DNA of 64,000 bases, taken from assembly GCA_963828215.1 (NCBI GenBank), contig CAWHFO010000016.1, positions 114,004 through 178,003 of the forward strand, in the 5' to 3' direction. The DNA comes from CAVTJL01 sp963828215 (lineage in GTDB: Bacteria; Pseudomonadota; Alphaproteobacteria; Geminicoccales; Geminicoccaceae). Below are positions 46,759 to 56,740 of this stretch, in pieces (positions within the stretch are counted from its first letter, which is position 1; the number at the start of each line of letters is the position of its first letter). Under the pieces are notes generated by a model. The model had not been told where the DNA came from and made no database searches. It saw only the letters and a program-made list of their open reading frames with translations. The translations under genes and the position numbers were made by a program.

Positions 46759-46932
46759 AGGACCGCGCTCATCACCAGCGGCGGCAGCCTGATGCCGCTG
46801 GTCCAGCGGCCGATCTGCCTCGGCCTCTCGATCCTCACCCTGATCCTGGTCGGCGCCAACATCCCGCCCGTCCGCCGCCGGGCCGCCCGCCTGTGGCGCG
46901 CCTCCCCGCCCACCGCCGACCCGTCCGCCTGA
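46752..46932 (+). pseudogene. C-terminal fragment of Tct permease TctA
   Basis: Reads EFLRTALITSGGSLMPLVQR, then PICLGLSILTLILVGANIPPV, which matches the last transmembrane region of the large Tct permease. It begins exactly where the TctC gene breaks off. TctB and most of TctA are absent, so roughly 2 kb of a tctCBA cluster has been lost, either in the cell or in assembly. Confidence 0.65.
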
Positions 46933-46954
46933 GACGCGGGGCCGGACCGCCGGC

Positions 46955-47862
46955 TCAGCCGGGCGAGGCGCGGAGCTCGGTCCCGATCCAATCCAGGACG
47001 GAGGCGTGGCGAGGCGCCCAGCCCAGCTCCCGCCGGGCGCGGTCGGCGCGGACGCGGCTGTTGGAGGCGAGCGAGAAGGCCGCCTTCTCGAAGCCCAGGC
47101 TCGCCACGGCCTCGTCGAAGTCCCAGCTCTCCGCCGGCCCGAGCCCCAGGGCCGCGGCGATGGCCTGCACCATCTCCCGGAAGGACGTCTCGCCGTTCTC
47201 GACGAAATAGAAGGACCCGGCCGGCGCCCGGTCGAGCGCCTTCAGGTAGAGGTCGGCGACGTCCTCGATGTGGACATGCGACCAGACATTGAGCCCGCGG
47301 CCGATATGGCGGGCGACGCCGCTCCGGCGCGCCCGATCCGCCAGCGTCGGGATCTGCACGCTCTCCTTGTGCAGGCCGAGGCCGCGCCCATAGATCAGCG
47401 TGTTGCACAGGACGACCGAGCGGATGCCGCGTCCGGCCGCCTCCCGCACCCTGCCGGTCGATGGCGACGCGGGCCGCCTTCTCCGGTGCCGGCTCGAGCG
47501 GCGTGTCCTCGCGGAAGATCTCCTCGCTCCGCTCGCCGCGCGTGTCCTTCGCGACGATGCTCGATCCGCTCGTGTGCAGCAGGATTTTTCCAGTGCCCGC
47601 GAGAGCCCGGATCAGCACCTCGATCGAGGTGCGGTGATCCGAGCTCGCCGCATTGACCACCGCATCCGACGCGCTGCGCCGCAGCCATGAGCACCGATGC
47701 GTCGTCGAGCGAGCCGAGGACCGGCTCGATGCCGAGCGCCTCGAGCCGGGCGGCCTTGGCCTCCGATCGGACCAGCCCGCTCACCCCGTGGCCGGCCTCG
47801 AGAAGCCGAGCGGCGACCGAGCCGCCGATATAGCCGGACGCTCCCGTGACGAAGACTTTCAT
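46955..47862 (-). CDS. NAD-dependent epimerase/dehydratase family protein (two frameshifts)
   Basis: Extended SDR: MKVFVTGASGYIGGSVAARL at ATG 47862, HTSGSSIVA in the middle, and later VVLCNTLIYGRGLGL with the active-site Tyr region, VHIEDVADLYLKALD and RARRELGWAPRHASVLDWIG. Extra bases near 47679 and 47456 break the frame; corrected length is 301 residues. Convergent with the Tct remnant and divergent from an aldo/keto reductase. Confidence 0.8.
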
Positions 47863-47998
47863 GGTCCATCTCCCTACCATCCGCGGTGGCCAACCGGCCC
47901 CATAGGCGACGCTCCCAATCGTCAAGATGGTGGACATCCGCGCCCCACGCACTTTTGTTCTTTTCAGGAGCAAACCCGAGCCGCCCGAGGAGAGACCG

Positions 47999-49039
47999 AT
48001 GACGAGCACCGCGACGATGACCTACCGGCGACTGGGGCGGAGCGGGCTCACCGTGTCGCGCCTGGCTCTCGGCACGATGATGTTCGGCGGCCGCACCGAG
48101 GAGGACGAGTCGAGGCGGATCATCGATGCGGCGGCCGAGATCGGCGTCAACTTCATCGACACCGCCGACACCTATGCCGGCGGGCGCTCCGAGGAGATCG
48201 TCGGCCGGGCGATCAAGGCCGACCGGCACCGCTGGGTGCTGGCGACCAAGCTCGCCAACCCCAACGGCCAAGGCCCGAACCGCCGCGGCCTCTCGCGCAA
48301 GTGGATCATGGAGGAGATCCGGACCAGCCTGCGCCGCCTCGGCACCGACTTCGTCGACATCCTCTATCTGCACAAGGAGGACGCGCTGACGCCGGCCGAG
48401 GAGACGGTGAGGGCGCTGGCCGACCTGCAGCGCTCGGGCGCCATCCGCTATTTCGGCGTCTCGAACTTCAAGGCCTGGCGGATCGCCCGGATCTGTGCCG
48501 CGTGCGACGCCCAGGGGATCGACCGGCCGGTGGTCAGCCAGCCGCGCTACAACATCCTCAACCGCTCGGTGGAGGTCGAGGAGCTGCCCGTCTGCGGCGC
48601 CTTCGGCCTCGGCGTGGCCCCCTACAGCCCGACGGCGCGGGGCGTCCTCACGGGCAAATACCAGGTCGAGGGACCGCCGCCGGCCGACAGCCGGGCCGCC
48701 GCGCAGGGGCCGCGAATGGCCGAGACCGACTACCAGCCGGCGTCGCTGCGGGTGGCGGCCGCGCTCGCCGAGCACGCCCGGCGCCGCGGCATCGATCCGG
48801 CGGCGTTCGCCACCGCATGGACGCTGGCGAATCCCTATGTGACCGCCGCCATCGCCGGTCCCCGCACGATGGCGCAGTGGCAGACCTATGTGGCGGCGCT
48901 CGACGTCCGGGTGACCGAGGAGGACGAGCGGCTGGTCGACGGCCTGGTCCCGGCCGGCACGACCGCGGTGCCCCACTTCATCGACCCCTCCTACCCCGTC
49001 GAGGGCCGCCCCCGACAGGCTCCGTCGGCCGGGACTTGA
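47999..49039 (+). CDS. Aldo/keto reductase
   Basis: Intact 346-residue NADPH-dependent reductase. Catalytic residues are Asp54 and Tyr59 in DTADTYAGG, Lys84 in LATKLAN and His in DILYLHKED. The start ATG 47999 follows GAGGAGAGACC. It belongs to the YajO/tas-like group with the GVAPYSPTARGVLTGKY loop. Tandem with a second reductase of a different clade at 49112. Confidence 0.9.
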   Translation: MTSTATMTYRRLGRSGLTVSRLALGTMMFGGRTEEDESRRIIDAAAEIGVNFIDTADTYAGGRSEEIVGRAIKADRHRWVLATKLANPNGQGPNRRGLSRKWIMEEIRTSLRRLGTDFVDILYLHKEDALTPAEETVRALADLQRSGAIRYFGVSNFKAWRIARICAACDAQGIDRPVVSQPRYNILNRSVEVEELPVCGAFGLGVAPYSPTARGVLTGKYQVEGPPPADSRAAAQGPRMAETDYQPASLRVAAALAEHARRRGIDPAAFATAWTLANPYVTAAIAGPRTMAQWQTYVAALDVRVTEEDERLVDGLVPAGTTAVPHFIDPSYPVEGRPRQAPSAGT

Positions 49040-49111
49040 TCGACTGACAAAAAGTGTCATCTGTCAGTCTGATGGCGCCACCAAGGTGGCGGTGCCTGGA
49101 GGGAGAGACGG

Positions 49112-50117
49112 ATGCGCACACGCAAGCTCGGCGAGGACGGGCCGGAGGTCTCGGCGATCGGCCTCGGCTGCATGGGGATGTCGGACGCCTATGGGCCGGC
49201 GGACAGGACGGAGAGCATCGCCACGGTCCGGGCGGCGCTCGATGCCGGCATCACCCTCCTCGACACCGGCGATTTCTATGGGATGGGGCACAACGAGCTT
49301 TTGTTGCGCGAGGCGCTGGCCGGCCGCCGGGACGAGGTTTTTCTACAGGTAAAATTCGGGGCGCAGCGCGGGCCTGACGGCAGCTTTCTCGGCTTCGACG
49401 GCCGGCCGGTCGCGGTCAAGACGGCCTGTGCCTACAGCCTGAAGCGGCTCGGCACGGATCGGATCGATCTCTACATGCCGGCCCGCGTCGACCCGGCGGT
49501 GCCGATCGAGGACACGGTGGGGGCCATCCGGGACCTCGTGCAGGCGGGCTATGTTCGCCATGTCGGGCTTTCCGAGGCGGGTGCCGCGACGATCCGCCGG
49601 GCCAGCGCCGTGGCGCCCATCGCCGGCCTCCAGATCGAGTACTCCCTCATGTGCAGGGGCATCGAGACCGAGATCCTGCCCACCCTGCGCGAGCTGGGCA
49701 TCGGCGTCACCGCCTATGGCGTGCTGGCGCGCGGTCTCCTCAGCGGGCGCGTCGGTCCCGAGGGCTTCTCGGCACCGGGCGACTTTCGTGCCCACACGCC
49801 GCGCTCGCAGGGCGAGGCGCTCCGGCAGAATCTCCTTCTCGTCGAGGCGCTGAAGAAGGTCGCGGCCGGTCTCGGCGCCACGCCGGCCCAGGTCGCGATC
49901 GCCTGGGCTCTCAGCCGCGGCGAGGACATCCTCCCGCTGGTCGGTGCCCGGCGTCGGGATCAGCCTGACCGAGGCGCTGGGTGCCCTCGATCTCGAGCTC
50001 GATCCGGCCGCCCTGGCGGCGCTCGAGGCCGCCGTGCCGGCCGCGGCGGTCCAGGGCGCCCGCTATCCCGAGGCGCAGATGGGCATGCTCGACAGCGAGC
50101 GGCCCGTGGTGCACTGA
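49112..50117 (+). CDS. Aldo/keto reductase of the PAR-motif clade (one frameshift)
   Basis: 334-residue reductase after removing one extra base near 49944. Asp51 and Tyr56 (DTGDFYG) and Lys81 (LQVKFG) are present, but the catalytic His is replaced: the strand reads DLYMPARVDP where related AKR13 enzymes have QHRVDP. This substitution appears in a recognisable sub-clade, so it is probably not damage. Followed after 6 bases by a TetR regulator, which likely controls it. Confidence 0.82.
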
Positions 50118-50123
50118 GGGCGG

Positions 50124-50711
50124 ATGAGCCCGGCCGATGTCACACGGGAGCGCATCCTGGACGCGGCGGAGGAGCTTCTCCGCCGCCACGGGCCCGCCAA
50201 GACGACCGTGGTCGACGTCGCCCGGGCGCTCGGCATGAGCCACGCGAATGTCTATCGCCACGTCCCGAGCAAGGCTGCCCTCATGGACGCGGTGGCGGCC
50301 CGCTGGCTCGACCGGGTCTCGGCACCGCTCGAGACGATCGCCCGAAGCGACGCGCCCGCAGCCGAGCGCCTGACCCTCTGGCTCTCCACGCTGGCGTCGA
50401 CCAAACGAAAAAAGGTCCTGGACGATCCCGAGATGTTCGCCACATGGCACGCGCTCGCCGAGGCAGCGCGGGGTATCATCGACGAGCATCTGGCGACGCT
50501 GCAGGGCCAGCTCCGGCGGATCGTCGAGGACGGCATCCGCCGGGACGAGTTCCGGGTCGCGGACCCCGAGGCTGCGGCGCGCGCCATTTTCGAGGCCACT
50601 CTTCGTTTCCATCATCCCCACCATCTGCGGGCCGACGGCGCCGGCAGCGACGCCGGCCTCGATGCGGTGACCAGGCTCCTCCTGGCCGGCCTGCGTGCCG
50701 GAGTTCTTTGA
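50124..50711 (+). CDS. TetR-family transcriptional regulator
   Basis: Intact 195-residue regulator. The N-terminal HTH is RERILDAAEELLRRHG, then TTVVDVARALGMSHANVYRH. The C-terminal ligand domain contains FEATLRFHHPHHLR. It begins 6 bases after the aldo/keto reductase stop, so both are probably in one operon under its own control. Confidence 0.9.
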   Translation: MSPADVTRERILDAAEELLRRHGPAKTTVVDVARALGMSHANVYRHVPSKAALMDAVAARWLDRVSAPLETIARSDAPAAERLTLWLSTLASTKRKKVLDDPEMFATWHALAEAARGIIDEHLATLQGQLRRIVEDGIRRDEFRVADPEAAARAIFEATLRFHHPHHLRADGAGSDAGLDAVTRLLLAGLRAGVL

Positions 50712-50856
50712 GCGACGCGCCGGATGCCGCCCGGCCTCAACTACCCGTGAAGCCGCCGGGCGCCGCCTCACCGCCCCGTGAGCGCGGCACCCGCCCCGCC
50801 CGTGCGACATGGGCAGCCTGGAGCCGCTCGTCCGGCCCGGTCCAACGGAGGGCTTC

Positions 50857-51315
50857 ATGTCCTTGCGCCGAACCATCCGCACGCCGCTCGTCCTGGTGTT
50901 TCTGCTGCTGGCTCCGGCCGTCGCTCAGGCGGGCACGGTCAACGCGCCCGGGGGCGTCGCCCTCGGCGGCTACGATCCGGTCGCCTACTTCACCACGAGC
51001 AAGGCCCTGCCCGGCGACCCGGCGATCACCCGGAGCTACGATGGCGCGACCTACCGCTTCGCCTCGACCCGCGATCGGGACCTCTTCGCCGCAAATCCCG
51101 GCAAATATATCCCCCAATATGGCGGCTTCTGCGCCTACGGGACCGCCCTGGGCCACAAGGCGCCCATCGACCCCCTGGCCTTCACCATCGTCGATGGCCG
51201 GCTCTACCTCAACTACGACAAGAGCGTCCGGGCCACGTTCAATCAGGATCCGGCCGGCTACATCCACAAGGCCGACGCCAACTGGCCGACCGTCCAGCAC
51301 GAGCCCGATCCCTAG
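50857..51315 (+). CDS. Secreted YHS-domain protein
   Basis: 152 residues with a Sec signal (RTPLVLVFLLLAPAVAQA). The mature part carries a YHS-type metal-binding fold: LGGYDPVAYF, RFASTRDRDLFAANPGKYIP and QYGGFCAYGTALGHK with a Cys. Homologues are periplasmic and of unclear function, sometimes tied to copper. Start ATG 50857 is chosen because it opens the signal peptide. Confidence 0.85.
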   Translation: MSLRRTIRTPLVLVFLLLAPAVAQAGTVNAPGGVALGGYDPVAYFTTSKALPGDPAITRSYDGATYRFASTRDRDLFAANPGKYIPQYGGFCAYGTALGHKAPIDPLAFTIVDGRLYLNYDKSVRATFNQDPAGYIHKADANWPTVQHEPDP

Positions 51316-51399
51316 CTGCGAGCTTTTCAGCAGGTTGTTCATCCGGCTCCGAGCTGGGAAGCTGAGGTTGTGAAGCATCAGGATCCCAGGAAGAGCCGG

Positions 51400-52525
51400 A
51401 TGAACGTCCACAAGAATGCCCGTTTGACGCCCAACGGTCGAGCCGAGCTGGTGCGGCGGGTCGAGCGAGGTCAGTCGCCGGGGGGGTGGCGGCGGGCTTC
51501 GGGGTGAGCCTCGGAACGATGAGGAAATGGGTCGAGCGGTTCAGGACCGAGGGCGGCGCCGACGCCTCGAGAGGCTCGATCGCTCCGCGGCTGCCGGCCA
51601 CCTGCGCGAGCCGACAGGGGGGGGGGGGGGGGGGGAGGCGAGCCGCCGGGGCGGCGCGGTTACGGAGCGGATCGGTCGCCCTGCGTCGCCGGCGCTGGTG
51701 CGGCCGGCAGATCGCCAAGGAGGTCGGCGTGTCGCGCCGCCACCGGTCAGGCGGCGCCAGCCGCCGGCGGGCCTCGCGGCGGGCTCTCGACCCGGTCAAG
51801 CCGAGAGTGCGCCGCTCGACCGCGAGCAATAGGCCAGTCATCCGCCAGCAGCAGCGGCAATGATCGGTCACCAGAGACGCGGTCGGAGGACCCGCGAAGG
51901 GCAGCCTCCATGCGCCCGCAGGAGATGGCAGGCCCAGCTGCGGCTCGGTGACGACGGCCAGGAGCCGCGGAGGCGGCCTCACCGGCGTGCGGGTCGGCCG
52001 CCAACCTCGGGCAGATAGAGAGCCCGGTCGATCGGTGCTCGACCGGAGAGGCTGGCAAACCGAGCAACACGCCGTCTGGGAATTCTCTCCATGTCTGTAT
52101 CGACGATGCCTCCCGCCAGGCCTTCAGCCAGGTCATGCCGGACGAGAAGAAGGGGAGCGCCGTCGCTTTCCCGAGGGCGGCCCTTGCCTGGTACGAGAGC
52201 CTCGGCGTCGAGGTCGCCAGGGTGATGACCGACAACCTGCTCCAGAGCCCACGCCTTCCGCGACGCCTGCAAGGACCTCGGCCTCGGGCACGCGGGACCA
52301 AGCCCTCGCCCAAGATCGGCAACGGGAGAAGCCGAGCGGCTCATCCAGACGGCGCTGCGCGAATGGGCCCATGCCCAGGCCTATCCCACCTCCGATCACC
52401 GCGCCGCCCAGCTGCCCGCCTGGCTGCACCGGTACAACTGGCATCGCCCGCACGGCAGCCTACAATCCCGAACCCCCATCACCCAGACTCGGCCTCACCG
52501 AGCACAACCTATTGAGGCTCCACAG
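51400..52525 (+). pseudogene. IS481-family transposase, decayed
   Basis: Starts MNVHKNARLTPNGRAELVRR at ATG 51400 with the HTH AAGFGVSLGTMRKWVERF. Frames change repeatedly; recognisable downstream pieces are PDEKKGSAVAFPRAALAWYE, VARVMTDN (catalytic Asp), RFIQTALREWA-like near 52340 and WLHRYNWHRPH near 52430, ending near LLRLHS. A run of 19 G at 51617-51635 lies inside. More than one event was needed, so this copy is dead. Confidence 0.8.
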
Positions 52526-52950
52526 CGAACGCGTCGCGACAGGTCCTCTGCAGCCGTCGCCCTCGACGAGGAATCGGATGCCGCGGTCGACGACGGTCGG
52601 CTCGGCCTGCGATGCGGAAGGGCATCGGACGAGGGTCCCGCCGATCCGATCGAACGGTGGCCCGGGCTCTCGCCCCCGACGCGCCACAGCCCAATCCTCG
52701 CTTGCGCCCTGGTATGTGATGAAACGCACAGCTCGATCGCGGGCCGCCCTCTAGGATGCTAACGACGTTTCCTCGCCTGAGCACAGCCGGGCCAGGCCGT
52801 TCTCCGGGTCGCCGACCTGGACGCCAGCTTCGAGAAGGTCCGATGCCGATATCAGCTTGTGGCGCCGAAGCAGCGGCGGACCGGCCGATCGAGGCCGCCG
52901 CAGGGGGCGCGGCCGGAAGGCCCGGCGCCGGCCCCGACTGGGGGGCGGCG
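52526..52950. other. Intergenic region downstream of the IS481 remnant
   Basis: About 425 bases with no convincing gene on either strand. The stretch RVADLDASFEKVRCRYQLV-like near 52810-52865 could be a scrap of another gene. The promoter of the cyclase gene should lie in the last part. Confidence 0.35.
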
Positions 52951-54826
52951 ATGACGACGGCACGGGTCGAGCGGCGGCTCGCGGCCATCCTGGCGGCGGA
53001 CGTGGTCGGCTACACCCGGCTCATGGAGCGGGACGAGGATCGCACGCTCGCCCGCCTGAAGACGCTGAGAAAGGAGCTGATCGACCCGCTCGTCGCCGAG
53101 CACCAGGGACGCGTCGTCAAGCTGATGGGCGACGGCTCCCTGGTCGAGTTCGCGAGCGTCGTCGACGCGGTGCGCTGCGCCCTGCTCATTCAGAGGGGAA
53201 TGGCCGAGCGCCAGGATTCGGTGCCCGAGGCGGAGCGCCTCAGCTGCCGGATCGGCGTCAACCTCGGCGATGTCATCCACGACGCCGACGGCGACCTCTA
53301 TGGCGACGGGGTGAACGTCGCGGCGCGACTCGAGCAGCTCGCCGAGCCGGGCGGCGTCGTCGTCTCCGGCACCGCCTACGATCATCTGGGGGGCAAGCTC
53401 GACTGCGGCTTCGTCCCCATGGGCGAGTGCCGGCTCAAGAACATCGAGCGGCCCGTGCGGGTCTACCGGGTGAGCGATGGTGGGGTGGCCGCCTCCCCGG
53501 CATCGGCGGGCCCTCCCCTCGACCCGGCCGAGCGGCCCTCGGTCGCGGTCCTGCCGTTCGCGAATCTGAGTCACGACCCCGACCAGGACTATTTCAGCGA
53601 CGGCATCGCCGACGACCTCATCACCGACCTCGCCAAGATCTCCGGTCTGTTCGTGGCCGCGCGCCAGCCTGCCTTCGCCTTCAAGGGGGCGGCCCTCGAC
53701 GTGAGTGAAGTGGGTGCCCGGCTGGGTGCCCGCTACGTCCTGGAGGGGAGCGTCCGCAGGGCCGGGGAGCGGGTTCGGATCACGGCGCAGCTGGCCGACA
53801 CGGCCACGGGCGGGCATCTCTGGGCCGAGCGCTACGACCGGGTGCTCACCGACGTCTTCGCCGTGCAGGACGAGATCACCCGCAGCATCGTCGCTGCCCT
53901 CAGGGTCAGGCTGCTGCCGGCCGAGGCGCAGGCGATCTCCAGGCCGCCGACCGGCGACATGGACGCCTATCAGCTCTATCTGCGCGGCCGGCAGCTCTTC
54001 TATCAGCGCACCGAGCACGCCTACGGGCTCGCCCGGCGCCTGCTCGTCGCAGGCCGTCGAGCTCGATCCCCGCTTCGCCCGCGCCCATGCCGGCATCGCG
54101 GAGTGCGACGCCTCCCTCTACCTGCACTACGGCGCACGTCTTCCGCTCGCGGATATCCTGGCCAGGGCCGACGTGGCCCTGGCCCTGGAGCCGGGCCTCG
54201 CCGCGGCGCATGTCGTGCGCGGGCTGGTGCTCGTCGCCCAGGGGCAGATCGAGGAGGCCGAGCGCGCGTTCGAGCGGGCGATCGAGCTCGACCCCGAGAA
54301 CGACAATGCCCACTATTGCTATGCCCGCGCCTGCTTCCAGCAGGGGCGGATGGAGGACGCGGCACGGCTGTTCCACCGGGCCGCGGAGCTGTTCCCCGAC
54401 GACATCTATGCGCCGCTGACCCTGGTCGGGGTCGAGCGGGGGCTGGGGCGGACCGAGGAGGCCGAGGCCGCGGCACGCCTCACGCGGGAGCGGGCGGAGC
54501 GGAAGCTCGAGGAATGCCCCGAGAACCCCCACGCCGCCTACGCCGTCGCGGTGGCCCTGGCCGTCCAGGGCGACCGGCAGGGCGCAGGGAGATGGGCGGG
54601 GCGAGCGCTGGCACTGGCACCCGACGACCACACGACGCAGTACAACGTCGCCTGCGTCTACTCGATCCTGGGGGAAGTCGAGCGCGCGATCGACCTGCTC
54701 GAGCGCACCATGCCGGGCGCCTCCGCCCATCGGCAGGTCTGGATGGCGCGTGACCACGACTTCGACCCGCTGCGCGCCCACCCGCGCTTCCAGGCGCTCC
54801 AGCGCCGCCTCGAGGCGGACGTCTGA
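52951..54826 (+). CDS. Class III adenylate/guanylate cyclase with TolB-like and TPR regions (one frameshift)
   Basis: N-terminal cyclase domain (residues 8-175) with metal Asp sites in LAADVVGYTRLM and KLMGDGSLVEF and the GVNLGDVI and DGVNVAARLEQLAE blocks. A TolB-like segment follows (PSVAVLPFANLSHDPDQDYF; residues 195-330) and then TPR repeats (QAVELDPRFARAHAGIAECD and later units). An extra base near 54047 shifts the frame between the two halves; corrected length is 624 residues. Such cytosolic cyclases with adenylate-type motifs are common in Rhizobiales and relatives. No neighbour suggests its signal. Confidence 0.85.
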
Positions 54827-55098
54827 CGGGCGATCGTCCGGACGGGGTTCCACGCGCGGGCCCTGCCGCGGCCGGCAGCCCCTCTGCCGAAGGCGTGCGA
54901 CGAGGAGGGAGCCCGCACAAGCTGCGGACTACCTTCTGCCGATGCCGGGTCGCCCCCGCCGTCACGGCCTCTGCCTGGGCTATCCGAGCCGCGGGCGCCT
55001 GCTGGCGGGACTGCACGCTTTCATCGGCGTGGTGCGGGGGATGACGGGGCCCGGGACGATGGACGGGTCAGCAGCTCGATTCCTCCAACGCCCGCAGA

Positions 55099-55338
55099 TT
55101 ACTGGAAGGAACAGGTGACCCCGGGCCGACCATAGCACGCACATCGGCAGTTCGCGTGACAGTAATACACCGGGTCATCGCAATCTGCCAGGCACTGCTG
55201 ATAGCAAGCGCTTCCTCCTACGTAGGACTGAGCAACGACCGCCCGCAGATCAGATCCGTATCTTTCTCCCCTCTGGCTGCCATAGTGCGAGCTGGTCCTG
55301 CCCAGAGACAGGTGAGCGGTGTAGCCGGGCATCCTCAT
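55099..55338 (-). CDS. Cys-rich small protein with leader-like motif (candidate precursor 1)
   Basis: 79 residues from ATG 55338, which follows AGGGAGA at 7 bases. The N-terminus MPGYTAHLSLGRTSSHYG matches position by position (9 of 18 identical) the motif of the 136-residue protein at 56292. A linker with YVGG follows, then eight Cys (residues 45, 49, 53, 60, 64, 66, 68, 76) in the last 35 residues. No membrane signal. It is the last gene of the PatG-like operon, 25 bases after the PatG-like stop. It resembles a RiPP precursor: conserved leader, Cys-rich core. The modification, if any, is unknown. Confidence 0.7.
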   Translation of the reverse strand: MRMPGYTAHLSLGRTSSHYGSQRGERYGSDLRAVVAQSYVGGSACYQQCLADCDDPVYYCHANCRCACYGRPGVTCSFQ

Positions 55339-55363
55339 CGAAGCTCTCCCTGAGTAGTAAGCG

Positions 55364-56246
55364 TTAGTGGTCGTAGTACGGTGAGATCTTGCTGACGAGA
55401 AACGGAAATTCCTCTGTCATGTCACATCGGCAGAAGAACTTCTCGACAACATCGGTCTGCCGGCTGGTGAATGTGAAGACGACATCGACAAGGCGGCGCA
55501 CGCCCGACAGCCGCGACGGCAGGACGTCGACGGCGCTGAGCGCGAAGCTGCGACCGAAGGCGCTGGCCGCCGTGGCGTAGATGCCGGGGTAGCGCACGGC
55601 CAAGTAGTTGAGAGCGCGGTGGGCGTCGGTGGCGCCGGCGTTGTCGGCCATCTGCATGATCCGATCGAAAATCTCTCGCGCAACTGGCTCGAACTCCTTG
55701 GCCGAGATCTTCTCGGGGCGTGGGATCGACTTGACCAACGTCTCCACGTCGAAGGAGTAGATCTGGTCGAAGAAGACAATCGGCACCATCAGGCCATTGC
55801 AGGCTTGCGGCGGCGCGATCGGGCCCAGCCCACCGATCACGATATCGATGTCCATCGAGCTTGGAGCAGGGCGCAAGGTTTCGATCAGAAGCTCAAGATC
55901 GGCCGGGTAGCGTGGCTCGAGGATGTAGGTATCGAGTTCCCTCAATTGTCAGAACCCAGCAAAGCAGGCGTGCCAAATAGCGGTTCTCGCGTTTCGCGAT
56001 CACAGCCTGTAGCGACTGGCGATCGGTCAGGCCGGCGGTGTCGGCGCGCCCCGTCGCCTGGGCGAACTCTTTCTCGACCGAGAGCGTCGGGAAGCGCGCC
56101 TCGATCCGGCCGAGGGCGTAGACCCAGGCCGGCCCGGAGGATGCCCTCGCCGGCATGAGGGCGGGAGGCGCCATGGCGCCGGCTTCGCCATTCGTGCTGG
56201 GGTGGACCGCCTGCACATCGGCCCGGTGCGCTCGCTCCTGCTCCAT
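55364..56246 (-). CDS. PatG C-terminal-like protein (one frameshift)
   Basis: Resembles the C-terminal part of the cyanobactin maturation protein PatG, not its protease domain. Before the break it reads ALGRIEARFPTLSVEKEFAQ and KRENRYLARLLCWVLTIEG; after an extra base near 55938 it continues LDTYILEPRYP, GPIAPPQACNGLMVPIVFFD, ADNAGATDAHRALNYLAVRY and EEFPFLVSKISPYY. Corrected length is 293 residues. Start ATG 56246 follows a GGGGGGAG site; GTG 56279 is an alternative. It is separated from the protease gene by two small genes. Function of this domain is unknown; recognition from memory, no search run. Confidence 0.7.
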
Positions 56247-56291
56247 CTGGCTCCCCCCAGTGGCTTGTTGGCACCCCACATGTTGCCGCTG

Positions 56292-56702
56292 CTAGCGGCA
56301 GCTCAGGCAGTCCGCGTAGGCTTGATCGCACGTCACCGTGCAGGTGCCGCTGCAGAATTGCCAGTAGCGCGCCTCGCACGCGGCCGGATCGGACGAGCCG
56401 GCACATGCCGCGAGACTGTTGTCCAGGCAGTCGCCGATGCAGCGCGGGATGAGCGATCGGCAGATACGATAGCCGAACTCGCACTGCCAAGCCTGCGGAC
56501 AGGCCCGCTCGACAGGCGGCACGCGGAACGGCGGCCGCGCAACGACATCGATCCCCAGCGCGAGCTGCTGCACAAGCGTGCGGTCAGCCCCGCCATTCGC
56601 CCGCAACGCCCCGCCATAGGCGGACGACGCTCGATGAAGGGCAGCGTCGGCTGCGAATCCCGGCAGCCGCGCGCTTCTCACCAGGTTCCAGGCCTCCGGC
56701 AT
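56292..56702 (-). CDS. Cys-rich protein with leader-like motif (candidate precursor 2)
   Basis: 136 residues from ATG 56702 with AGGA just upstream. Residues 13-30 read LPGFAADAALHRASSAYG, the same pattern as the 79-residue protein at 55099. After a spacer come 12 Cys between residues 68 and 135 (C68, 74, 81, 88, 92, 100, 109, 117, 121, 125, 132, 135), mostly spaced by 3-8 residues and ending CLSCR. No signal peptide or membrane helix. Lies between the CxxC protein and the PatG-like gene in the operon. Confidence 0.7.
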   Translation of the reverse strand: MPEAWNLVRSARLPGFAADAALHRASSAYGGALRANGGADRTLVQQLALGIDVVARPPFRVPPVERACPQAWQCEFGYRICRSLIPRCIGDCLDNSLAACAGSSDPAACEARYWQFCSGTCTVTCDQAYADCLSCR

Positions 56703-56740
56703 TCCTGTCGCTCCCGGTTCCGCGAGCGGTGCTCGCCGTC

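Noticed and set aside
52756..52950. A 65-residue N-terminal extension of the cyclase
   Set aside because: Low-complexity and unlike the family, which begins directly with the cyclase domain at 52951.
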